Shown: in pieces, positions 1-7,316 of the stretch | How positions within the stretch are numbered: position 1 is the first letter of the stretch | Layout: each line of letters begins with the position of its first letter | From: Chitinophagaceae bacterium | Lineage (GTDB): Bacteria; Bacteroidota; Bacteroidia; Chitinophagales; Chitinophagaceae | Assembly (NCBI GenBank): GCA_025924755.1 | Contig: JAICHT010000068.1 | Span: 1 to 13,609, forward strand | Length of the DNA stretch: 13,609 nt | Direction: 5' to 3' | Notes under the pieces: model-generated | Databases searched by the model: none | Told to the model about the DNA's origin: nothing | The model's input: only the letters and a program-made list of their open reading frames with translations | Made by a program: the position numbers and the translations under genes

Positions 1-2
1 TA

Positions 3-3000
3 GTGTATGATGCCATTCCGGTGTCTTTACAACTTACGTATCCAATAGGTGGTGAAGGCCTGGCACCGGGAGAAAATACAAAGATTTCCTGGGATGCTTA
101 TGGCGATTCTTCTAATACATTTACCTTGCAATACTCCCTCGATAACGGTAGCAATTGGGTAGATATTAATACCAATATAAGCGCTTCCAGCCGTTTTTTA
201 TCCTGGCAGGTGCCTAACAGTGTTACAGATAAAGCACTGGTGCGGATTGTAGAAAACAGCACTTCGTTAAGCAGTACTAGTAATCCTTTTACCATAGTAG
301 GTATTCCTGCACTTTCATTATCTTCTACGCAATGTGAAGGGTATATCAACCTTTCCTGGAGCGCTGTGGCAAATGCCACCGACTATGAAGTATTGCTGCT
401 GCGCGGCGGCGAAATGGTATACGCCGGTACTACTACCAATACCTCTTACACCTTTAACAGCCTGGCAAAAGACAGTACCTATTGGATAAGTGTGCGGGCA
501 CGGGCAAACGGGAAACCAGGCCGGCGGGCTATAGCGGTTTCAAGGCAGCCAAATGATGGCAACTGCGCAGGAAATATATCGGATAATGATCTAAAGTTAA
601 ACGCCATTCTTTCACCGCTTTCCGGCAGAAAATTTACGTCTACAGAATTAAGTGCCACAGCACCGGTAACTGTACAGGTAAAAAATTTGGATAATAACCC
701 GGTAAATAATTTCACGGTAAAGTATTCCTTTAACAATGGCCCGTGGGTTGCAGAAAATGTAAATCATACCATAGCCGCCGGCGATGTATATGCTTATACC
801 TTTCATGCAACGGTAGATGCTTCAGCCGTAGGCGAATATCCTTTAGTAGCCGTAGTAAACAATACTATAACTGATACTATTACGGCAAATGATACATTGG
901 TTTCAGTTATCAAACAACTCGATAATCCACCCTTAAACCTTGCTACGCCTTTTTTGGATGATCTGGAAAACGCCGCTGCGGCAACCTATCAAAAAGATAC
1001 AATAGGATTGGATGGCTTAAGCCGGTATGACTTTGAAACTACTTCCGCGTATGGCCGCTTGCGTACGTTTATCAATGCCCGGTATGCACACTCCGGCTCC
1101 AAAGCATTTACACTCGATGAAGACCGCATTGATACTACTATAGCTACAAATAATTACCTGACCGGCACTTTCAATTTATCCAGTTACAAAGCGGGTTTAA
1201 ATAATATCAGGCTGGATTTTCAATACAGCAACCGGGTTACTGTTGCCAATCCAAATAATAAAGTTTGGATAAGAGGAAATGACCAACTGCCCTGGATTGA
1301 AGTATATGATTTTAATACACATCCCAGCCCGGATAGTACTATCTATAAACTTTCTTCCAGTATAGAAATTGCGGATTCTTTAGTTAATAAGGGGCAGGAT
1401 TTTTCATCCAGCTTCCAGGTAAAGTGGGGGCAATATGCGGTGAGGCCGGCTGCTGATAATACGGTTCCTTTTTCTATGGATGATATTCATATTTACGAAG
1501 CCTTTCATGATATGCAAATGCTGCGCATTGATACGCCTGTTAATTTAAGTTGCGGACTGAGCGCTGCTTTCCCGCTTAAAGTAGCTATACGGAACAGTGA
1601 TAACAATACGCTGAACAATGTGCCCATCCGGTATTCGGTAAATGGTGCTGCCTGGGTTTCAGAAACCATTGCGTCTATAGCACCGCATACTACTTTGCCA
1701 TATAGTTTTTCTAAAATGCCTGATTTATCTGCACCTGGCATTTATACCATTCGTGCCATAGTAGATGACCCTACTGATAATTACCGGCCTAATGATACGG
1801 TGTCTGTCACTTTTCACAATGCACCGCTTGTTGCTGCTTTCCCGTACCTGCAAAATTTTGAAGCCGGTGATGGAGGCTGGTATACAGAAGGCAGCAATAC
1901 ATCATGGGAATATGGAACACCTGCTTCTACTAAAATTAACCGTGCTGCCAGCGGCACCAAAGCATGGAAAACGCGGCTGGCCGGAAATTATAACGACCAG
2001 GAACTTTCTTACCTCTACTCACCTTGTTTTACTATTGGCGGTATGAGCCAGCCTACATTAAGCTTTAGCCTGGCGTTGGATTTAGAAGATTGTGGCTCTG
2101 CCCTTTGCGACGCAGCCTGGGTGGAATATAGTATGGATAATAAAACCTGGCGACGCTTAACCGACTCGCTCAATACAGCTACCAACTGGTACAATGCCGG
2201 TAAAAAAACACTTTGGAGTATTGAGAATTATACCCGTTGGCATGTGGCTACCGCTGCCTTACCACAACAAGCCAATACGATACGTTTCCGGTTTGTATTA
2301 AAGTCGGATGAAGCCGTAAATAAAGAAGGTATTGCTATTGATGATATTCATGTATATGATAATACCAATGGCATTTATGACGGCACTTCGCCGATAGCTG
2401 CGGTATCGCAAACAGTGAATGCAGACAGTAACTGGGTCCACTTTACAAGCAGCGGCAAACTGGTAGCTTCTGTTAAGGCTAATAATCAAAATTTAGGAAC
2501 TACACAGGTACAGGTTTACGCCGACACTTCGAAAGGAAGGTTCAGCAATAACCAATATTATCTTTCCCGGCATATTACTATCAAACCGGCTAACCGCCTT
2601 ACACAAGATTCAGTATGGGTACGTTTTTATTTTTTAGATAAGGAAGCCGAGACTTTGATAAATGCACAAGGCTGTGATTCCTGCGGTAAACCTTCCAGTG
2701 CATACCAGTTGGGCGTATCTAAATATACGGATGCAGATACGGCAGTAGAAAATGGAACTATAGCTGATAACAAAAACGGATTGTGGTCATTTTTAACCCC
2801 AGACCAGGTAACAAAAGTTCCGTTTGATAAAGGCTATTACGCCGAGTTCAAGGTAAAAAACTTTTCAGAGTTCTGGTTAAGTAAAGGCAGCCTTAGCAAC
2901 CAAGTGATAGTACCGGTTCAATTGCTGGATTTTATAGCACAGAAGACAAATAGCAATGATGTATTGCTAACCTGGAAAGTAGACGGGGAAACGAATGTAG

Positions 3001-3479
3001 ATACCTATCAGATAGAAGTAGCCAAAAGTTATAACGACCTGCAGGCTGGACGCTTTCAAATGCTGGGAGCTATAAAAAGCACGAATGCTGCTACACCACA
3101 ATCATATGCATTTACCGATGGCGAAGTTTCAAAAACCGGGGCCCGGTATTATCGCTTAAAAATCGTTAATAAAGATGGATCATTTTCCTATTCGGATATA
3201 CGCTCTGTATTATTTTCGGACGATATCAAATGGAGTATTTATCCAAATCCTTCTAATGGAATGTTCCAATTGGTATATCAGATAAATAACGGAGAAACAA
3301 TGACCGTAAAAGTTATGGATGTTACCGGCAGAACCGTATTGCAATTACAACTGGCGGGAGATGGGTTTGTACAAAAGCAGGTGATTGATCTTTCCGGAAG
3401 CCACTTTGCCGCAGGGATTTATTTGTTGCAAACGCGCCACACTAGCCAACTACGTTCGTTTAAAGTATATAAACAATAA
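3..3479 (+). CDS. Large secreted T9SS type A sorting-domain protein, N-terminus outside the window
   Basis: Partial gene: the frame is open to the left edge, so the GTG at position 3 is probably not the real start. The protein is built from extracellular beta-sandwich modules. Residues 7-98 look Ig-like (start TYPIGGEGLAPGE, contain YSLDNGSNW). Residues about 102-185 look like a fibronectin type III domain. Two copies follow of a CARDB-like plus jelly-roll-like module: 195-305 with 312-500, and 505-608 with 610-787, ending DDIHIYEA and DDIHVYDN. Residues 971-1070 resemble the domain that commonly precedes the sorting signal (PVQLLDF, YYRLKIVNKDGS). Residues 1079-1158 form the type A sorting domain (IYPNPSNG, MDVTGRTV, GIYLL, final KVYKQ), which in this family directs outer-membrane passage through the T9SS and is then removed. 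No catalytic domain is visible; a peptidase or glycosidase could lie upstream. The sorting-domain call is very secure; the function is unknown. Confidence 0.93.
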   Translation: MYDAIPVSLQLTYPIGGEGLAPGENTKISWDAYGDSSNTFTLQYSLDNGSNWVDINTNISASSRFLSWQVPNSVTDKALVRIVENSTSLSSTSNPFTIVGIPALSLSSTQCEGYINLSWSAVANATDYEVLLLRGGEMVYAGTTTNTSYTFNSLAKDSTYWISVRARANGKPGRRAIAVSRQPNDGNCAGNISDNDLKLNAILSPLSGRKFTSTELSATAPVTVQVKNLDNNPVNNFTVKYSFNNGPWVAENVNHTIAAGDVYAYTFHATVDASAVGEYPLVAVVNNTITDTITANDTLVSVIKQLDNPPLNLATPFLDDLENAAAATYQKDTIGLDGLSRYDFETTSAYGRLRTFINARYAHSGSKAFTLDEDRIDTTIATNNYLTGTFNLSSYKAGLNNIRLDFQYSNRVTVANPNNKVWIRGNDQLPWIEVYDFNTHPSPDSTIYKLSSSIEIADSLVNKGQDFSSSFQVKWGQYAVRPAADNTVPFSMDDIHIYEAFHDMQMLRIDTPVNLSCGLSAAFPLKVAIRNSDNNTLNNVPIRYSVNGAAWVSETIASIAPHTTLPYSFSKMPDLSAPGIYTIRAIVDDPTDNYRPNDTVSVTFHNAPLVAAFPYLQNFEAGDGGWYTEGSNTSWEYGTPASTKINRAASGTKAWKTRLAGNYNDQELSYLYSPCFTIGGMSQPTLSFSLALDLEDCGSALCDAAWVEYSMDNKTWRRLTDSLNTATNWYNAGKKTLWSIENYTRWHVATAALPQQANTIRFRFVLKSDEAVNKEGIAIDDIHVYDNTNGIYDGTSPIAAVSQTVNADSNWVHFTSSGKLVASVKANNQNLGTTQVQVYADTSKGRFSNNQYYLSRHITIKPANRLTQDSVWVRFYFLDKEAETLINAQGCDSCGKPSSAYQLGVSKYTDADTAVENGTIADNKNGLWSFLTPDQVTKVPFDKGYYAEFKVKNFSEFWLSKGSLSNQVIVPVQLLDFIAQKTNSNDVLLTWKVDGETNVDTYQIEVAKSYNDLQAGRFQMLGAIKSTNAATPQSYAFTDGEVSKTGARYYRLKIVNKDGSFSYSDIRSVLFSDDIKWSIYPNPSNGMFQLVYQINNGETMTVKVMDVTGRTVLQLQLAGDGFVQKQVIDLSGSHFAAGIYLLQTRHTSQLRSFKVYKQ

Positions 3480-3510
3480 AGGTGCAGTTTTCCTACACCT
3501 TTATTGTTTG
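3474..3510. terminator. Bidirectional intrinsic terminator between convergent genes
   Basis: A perfect 11-bp stem pairs 3474-3484 (CAATAAAGGTG) with 3496-3506. It can extend inside through one mismatch, pairing AG at 3486-3487 with CT at 3493-3494. The left arm includes the stop codon of the sorting-domain gene. T-rich sequence follows on the plus strand (3500-3516), and A-rich sequence precedes it, which gives a T-rich tail on the minus strand. It can therefore end both the plus-strand gene and the 67-residue minus-strand gene. Confidence 0.8.
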
Positions 3511-3533
3511 TTTTATTAAGAAAGTGTATGTGT

Positions 3534-3737
3534 TTACCAGCCTTGCTTGGCTACACCGGCTTTAATAGCAGCCAATGCTTTTTCTTCGTTGCAAAGAGTC
3601 GTTAGTTTATTTACTTTACCATCGTGGCCCTGCACCATATAAGCACCTTTAGCTGTTTTAGTAACTACCGGGTCTTGAATAGGAACTCCCTTTTCTTTGG
3701 TTTTTACATTATAGGCGGTAAGTTTTACATCTGACAT
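3534..3737 (-). CDS. Small 67-residue protein, possible cysteine-less zinc-ribbon (DUF5679-like)
   Basis: Soluble small protein with no signal peptide or membrane segment. It reads as an N-terminal beta-rich part (residues 4-47) followed by an alanine- and lysine-rich helix (51-63) ending in GW. The spacing around TAYNVKTKEK (7-16) and VQGHDGKVNKL (35-45) recalls the short DUF5679-type zinc ribbons, in which an AYCVKCK segment is followed by a second CxxC knuckle. Here those positions hold N, T, H and G, and the only cysteine is C49. That relation is my inference from memory of the family and is not an alignment. ATG start at 3735-3737 with A/T-rich upstream sequence; it has its own promoter candidate and shares a terminator with the convergent gene. 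It is probably a real monocistronic gene because it fills the gap between terminators and has a balanced composition. Confidence 0.75.
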   Translation of the reverse strand: MSDVKLTAYNVKTKEKGVPIQDPVVTKTAKGAYMVQGHDGKVNKLTTLCNEEKALAAIKAGVAKQGW

Positions 3738-3770
3738 ATGATTGATTTTTATGGTTAGTAATATTTAAAT

Positions 3771-3800
3771 CTACAGTATTTTGGCAAAAGAGAGGCCAAA
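3771..3800 (-). promoter_or_regulatory. Possible promoter of the 67-residue protein gene
   Basis: Read on the minus strand, TTTG (3797-3800) is followed after 18 bases by TACTGTAG (3771-3778). This resembles the Bacteroidota consensus TTTG-N19-TAnnTTTG, but the -7 box matches only partly. It lies about 35-60 bases upstream of the ATG. Weak call. Confidence 0.3.
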
Positions 3801-3870
3801 AATTTACAACGACTCATCCATATTCTTATAAATAATACCAGATATTTAAAGCTTACTGAAACAATTTTAT

Positions 3871-3909
3871 ACCAAATAAAAAAGCCGGCACCTGAAAAGG
3901 CCGGCTTTT
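3871..3909 (-). terminator. Intrinsic terminator of gyrB
   Basis: A perfect 10-bp stem, AAAAGCCGGC at 3880-3889 with GCCGGCTTTT at 3900-3909, encloses a 10-base loop. On the minus strand the hairpin is followed by a T tract (TTTTTTATTTGG, 3872-3883). It begins 22 bases after the gyrB stop, so it fits as the end of the gyrB transcript. Confidence 0.85.
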
Positions 3910-3931
3910 AAAGATATCTAATTAATAATAC

Positions 3932-5926
3932 TTACACATCTATTTTAGCATACTTGGCATGGGTTTCAATAAACTCACGCCTTGGCGCTACTTCATCTCC
4001 CATCAGCATACCAAATACGCGGTCTGCTTCAGCAGCACTTTCAATAGTTATCTGTTTCAAAGTGCGGGTGCCCGGGTTCATTGTAGTATCCCACAATTGC
4101 TCGGAGTTCATTTCACCCAATCCTTTATACCGCTGAATATGCACGCTGTCTTCCCGTCCTCCGCTAAACTTTTCCACCAGCATTTTGCGTTGCTCTTCGT
4201 TGTAAGCATATGCCTGGTCTTTACCTTTTTTTACAAGATACAGAGGCGGCTGTGCAATGTAAACGTACCCGTGCTCTACCATCTCTTTCATATACCGGTA
4301 AATAAAGGTCAATATCAGGGTGGCAATATGGCTTCCGTCTACATCGGCATCGGTCATAATAATTAACCGGTGATAGCGGAGCTTCGCCAGGTTTAATGCT
4401 TTTGGATCATCAGGCGTACCAACGGTTACACCCAAAGCGGTATACATATTGCGGATTTCCTCGTTCTCATAAATTTTATGCTCCATGGCTTTTTCAACGT
4501 TCAGAATTTTACCACGAAGCGGGAGTATTGCCTGGAAACTTCTGTCGCGGCCTTGCTTGGCAGTACCACCGGCAGAATCTCCTTCCACTAAATATAATTC
4601 GCAACGTTCCGGGTCTCGGTCTGAGCAATCGGCTAATTTACCAGGCAGGCCGCCGCCGCTTAGTACGCTTTTACGCTGCACCATTTCGCGGGCCTTTTTG
4701 GCTGCTGCCCTTGCCTGTGCTGCTAATATTACTTTGTTAATGATGTTCTTGGCCTCGCGTGGGTTTTCTTCCAGGTAGGCTTCAATTACTTTTGATACCG
4801 TAGTATCCACTATTCCCATCACCTCATTATTACCGAGCTTGGTTTTTGTTTGACCTTCAAACTGCGGTTCCGGTACTTTCACAGATATGATAGCGCTCAG
4901 GCCTTCGCGAAAGTCATCGCCTTCAATAGATACTTTTGCTTTTTCAAAAAGGCCTTGCTTGTCGCCATAGCTTTTGAACACACGGGTAATAGCCCTGCGG
5001 AAACCGGCCACATGCGTACCCCCTTCTATGGTATTAATATTGTTGACGTAAGAATAAATATGTTCACTGTAGCTATTATTATACGTCATTGCTACTTCTA
5101 CTTCCACATTATTTTTTTCATCGCGGCCTTCTACCGATAAAATCTTAGGCAGAAGGGAAGCACGCCCGGCATTTTCGTCCAGCATTTCCACAAACTCCAC
5201 TATGCCGCCTTCGCTGAAAAACGTTTTGGAATAGGTTAGCCCGCTTTCAGGATCATTTTCCCTCAAATCATTTAAAGTAATACTGAGACCCTTATTTAGG
5301 AAGCTTAACTCACGCAGGCGGCCTTCTAAAATATCTTTATTATAATCAGAAGTGATGAAAATGGTGTCATCAGGCCAAAAGTGAACCAGCGTTCCTCTTT
5401 TTTCGCTGATGCCAATTTCACGTACCGGAAACTGCGGTACGCCAATACGATACTCCTGTTCAAATATTTTTCCTTCGCGAAAAACATTTACATGCAGGCG
5501 GGTACTTAAAGCATTTACGCAGCTAACACCTACACCATGCAAACCACCCGATACTTTGTAACTGTCTTTATCGAACTTACCACCGGCGTGCAATACGGTC
5601 ATTACTACCTCCAGCGCACTACGGCCCTCCTTGGCATGGATGCCGGTAGGAATTCCCCGTCCGTCGTCTTCTACAGAAACAGAATTGTCTTCATGTATAG
5701 TAACATATATATTTTTACAATATCCCGCTAAGGCTTCGTCAATCGAGTTATCCACTACTTCATAAACCAGGTGATGCAAGCCTTTCACGCCAATATCACC
5801 AATATACATAGCCGGCCGTTTCCGAACCGCTTCCAGTCCTTCTAAAACCTGTATGCTATCAGCACCATAATTGGGCATCACTGCCTTGGTAGGAGTTGTT
5901 ACTAACGTATCTAAAATATCGCTCAT
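3932..5926 (-). CDS. gyrB: DNA gyrase subunit B
   Basis: ATPase subunit of DNA gyrase; with GyrA it introduces negative supercoils in the cytoplasm. The ATG at 5926 gives 664 residues, normal for GyrB proteins without the long enterobacterial insert. I prefer this ATG because the GTG at 5947 lies inside an inverted repeat and adds only an untypical MRKFYLK. In ATG numbering: GHKL ATPase domain with EVVDNSIDEALAG (56-68; catalytic Glu56, Asn60), DDGRGIP (87-93), the lid GGLHGVG (127-133) and the QTK loop (359-361); Toprim domain with EGDSAGG (448-454) and DADVDGSH (526-533) for metal binding; QRYKGLGEMN (598-607); and the C-terminal MGDEVAPRR (642-650). GyrB is favoured over ParE by length and by the C-terminal ending. 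It appears monocistronic, with its own -7 box and terminator. No intein, frameshift or missing catalytic residue is seen. Confidence 0.96.
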   Translation of the reverse strand: MSDILDTLVTTPTKAVMPNYGADSIQVLEGLEAVRKRPAMYIGDIGVKGLHHLVYEVVDNSIDEALAGYCKNIYVTIHEDNSVSVEDDGRGIPTGIHAKEGRSALEVVMTVLHAGGKFDKDSYKVSGGLHGVGVSCVNALSTRLHVNVFREGKIFEQEYRIGVPQFPVREIGISEKRGTLVHFWPDDTIFITSDYNKDILEGRLRELSFLNKGLSITLNDLRENDPESGLTYSKTFFSEGGIVEFVEMLDENAGRASLLPKILSVEGRDEKNNVEVEVAMTYNNSYSEHIYSYVNNINTIEGGTHVAGFRRAITRVFKSYGDKQGLFEKAKVSIEGDDFREGLSAIISVKVPEPQFEGQTKTKLGNNEVMGIVDTTVSKVIEAYLEENPREAKNIINKVILAAQARAAAKKAREMVQRKSVLSGGGLPGKLADCSDRDPERCELYLVEGDSAGGTAKQGRDRSFQAILPLRGKILNVEKAMEHKIYENEEIRNMYTALGVTVGTPDDPKALNLAKLRYHRLIIMTDADVDGSHIATLILTFIYRYMKEMVEHGYVYIAQPPLYLVKKGKDQAYAYNEEQRKMLVEKFSGGREDSVHIQRYKGLGEMNSEQLWDTTMNPGTRTLKQITIESAAEADRVFGMLMGDEVAPRREFIETHAKYAKIDV

Positions 5927-5943
5927 TTTAAGGTAAAATTTAC

Positions 5944-5958
5944 GCACAGAAGCTGTGC
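5944..5958. repeat. Short perfect inverted repeat in the gyrB leader
   Basis: GCACAG (5944-5949) and CTGTGC (5953-5958) flank a 3-base spacer. It lies 17 bases upstream of the preferred gyrB ATG and between that ATG and the candidate -7 box, so it would sit in the mRNA leader or act as an operator. Its role is unknown. Confidence 0.5.
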
Positions 5959-5971
5959 AGGTCTATTTGAA

Positions 5972-5979
5972 CAAATATA
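5972..5979 (-). promoter_or_regulatory. Candidate -7 box of the gyrB promoter
   Basis: On the minus strand this reads TATATTTG, an exact match to the Bacteroidota -7 consensus TAnnTTTG. It predicts a transcript start near 5965 and a leader of about 40 bases to the ATG at 5926. I see no good -33 TTTG at the expected distance. The rest of the gap to lpxD (5980-6140) shows no gene and no convincing terminator. Confidence 0.45.
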
Positions 5980-6140
5980 CTGAAAAATAGCGGTTTAGAT
6001 AGCTTTCATTGCGTTAAAATCTGCATGATTCTTAGCTGAAGAATAGTTGAAGGAGCTTGCCTGATATTGATAGCAAATAGCTCATTTTTAAAGCAACAGG
6101 AATACCATATTGATAAACGAACCGGCAAACTTAAAGATAC

Positions 6141-7196
6141 TTATAAGCTGTTCACCTTTTCTGCCAGTAACTGCTTTACCAGTTCTTCCAGTTCTTTAAT
6201 TCGTTTTTCTAAATCCGGGAGGTTGCGAAAAATAGCTTGGCTACGTAAGGCGCTGGTATAGTCGTATGCAGGAGAGCCGGTAACGGCTGCATAAGGCGTT
6301 TTCAACGATTTGCTTACACCGCTTTGCGCATTTATTTTAGATCCGTCAGCCACTTGTATATGGCCTACTAGCCCGGCCTGTCCGCCGATCATTACATTAT
6401 TACCAATTTTTGTACTGCCGGAAACACCAACCTGTGCTGCAATAACGGTGCTATTGCCTACTTCTACATTATGCGCTATTTGTATAAGATTATCCAGCTT
6501 GGCGCCGGCCTTAATTAAGGTGGAGCCTATGGTAGCCCGGTCAATAGTAGTGTTAGCGCCAATTTCTACATGGTCTTCTATGATAACGTTTCCTATCTGC
6601 GGCACTTTTTTAAAAGAACCGTCTGCCTGCGGAGCAAAGCCAAAGCCATCACTGCCGATTACGGTACCCGCATGAATGGTTACGTGATTGCCAATAACAC
6701 AGCCATGATAAATTTTTACGCCGGCATGTATTACCACATCATTACCAATATAAACATTATCACCAATATAAGAACCAGGAAAAATTTTACTATTATCACC
6801 CACTTTTACGTCATTGCCCATATAGGCAAACGCGCCAATAAAAACATCGGTACCTAATTGTACAGTAGGGGCAATATAGCTGGGCTGCTCGATGCCTTTC
6901 ATTTGCTGCGTCACCATTTGCTGGTATTTGCTTAGTAACTGGGCAAACGAAGAATAGGCATCTTCCACGCGGATTAACGTGGTGGATATGGGTTGTTTTA
7001 ATTCGTAGCTGTTGTTGACAATTACAATAGCCGCATGGGTTTTATATAAATAATCTTCGTATTTAGGATTGGCTAAAAAAGAAAGCTGGTCGTTGGTAGC
7101 TTCTTCAATTTTTCCAAAAGAAACAACAGAGGCATCGGGATTGCCTTCTATTTTACCATTAATGATCACTGAAATTTGGGCGGCTGTAAACTGCAT
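6141..7196 (-). CDS. lpxD: UDP-3-O-(3-hydroxyacyl)glucosamine N-acyltransferase LpxD
   Basis: Third step of lipid A synthesis (Raetz pathway): transfer of a hydroxyacyl chain from acyl carrier protein to the 2-amino group of UDP-3-O-acylglucosamine, in the cytoplasm. The 351 residues match the family length. Residues 1-100 are the uridine-binding N-terminal domain (LSFLANPKYEDYL, 38-50). Residues about 107-300 are a left-handed parallel beta-helix of hexapeptide repeats (IGDNVYIGNDVVIHAG, 144-159). GSDGFGF (181-187) and DNLIQIAHNVEVG (235-247) are family signatures, with catalytic base His242. The C-terminus (327-347) is a charged helix, likely the trimer-forming coiled coil. It lies 120 bases downstream of the HD-domain gene on the same strand, a pairing common in Bacteroidota, but is followed by gyrB and not by lpxC-fabZ and lpxA. 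Confidence 0.96.
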   Translation of the reverse strand: MQFTAAQISVIINGKIEGNPDASVVSFGKIEEATNDQLSFLANPKYEDYLYKTHAAIVIVNNSYELKQPISTTLIRVEDAYSSFAQLLSKYQQMVTQQMKGIEQPSYIAPTVQLGTDVFIGAFAYMGNDVKVGDNSKIFPGSYIGDNVYIGNDVVIHAGVKIYHGCVIGNHVTIHAGTVIGSDGFGFAPQADGSFKKVPQIGNVIIEDHVEIGANTTIDRATIGSTLIKAGAKLDNLIQIAHNVEVGNSTVIAAQVGVSGSTKIGNNVMIGGQAGLVGHIQVADGSKINAQSGVSKSLKTPYAAVTGSPAYDYTSALRSQAIFRNLPDLEKRIKELEELVKQLLAEKVNSL

Positions 7197-7215
7197 GTTG
7201 ATTGAAGTAAAAGTT

Positions 7216-7223
7216 CAAAATTA
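7216..7223 (-). promoter_or_regulatory. Candidate -7 box upstream of lpxD
   Basis: On the minus strand this reads TAATTTTG, matching TAnnTTTG, about 20 bases before the lpxD ATG. No convincing -33 box is seen at 19-base spacing. The region is A/T rich, so a chance match is possible. If real, lpxD can be transcribed apart from the HD gene. Confidence 0.3.
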
Positions 7224-7316
7224 AAACTAAAAAAGCCAAGGGTTAAGCAATCCTAAAGAGATATAACAACTTTGATACTGCTTTTATAACTTTTGACTTT
7301 ATACGTTTAATTTCGT

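Noticed and set aside
3954..5731. Several open frames on the plus strand across gyrB
   Set aside because: They are antisense to a highly conserved gyrB, have no family resemblance and unnatural composition; they are shadows of its codon pattern.
5927..5947. Longer GyrB starting at the GTG at 5947
   Set aside because: It adds seven residues unlike GyrB N-termini and starts inside the inverted repeat; the ATG at 5926 is the better start.
6028..6044. Six-base stem ATTCTT/AAGAAT as a possible lpxD terminator
   Set aside because: Short, A/T rich and without a following T tract on the minus strand.
6067..6857. Plus-strand open frames across lpxD
   Set aside because: They arise from the repetitive hexapeptide codons of lpxD read in reverse; no recognisable domain or start context.
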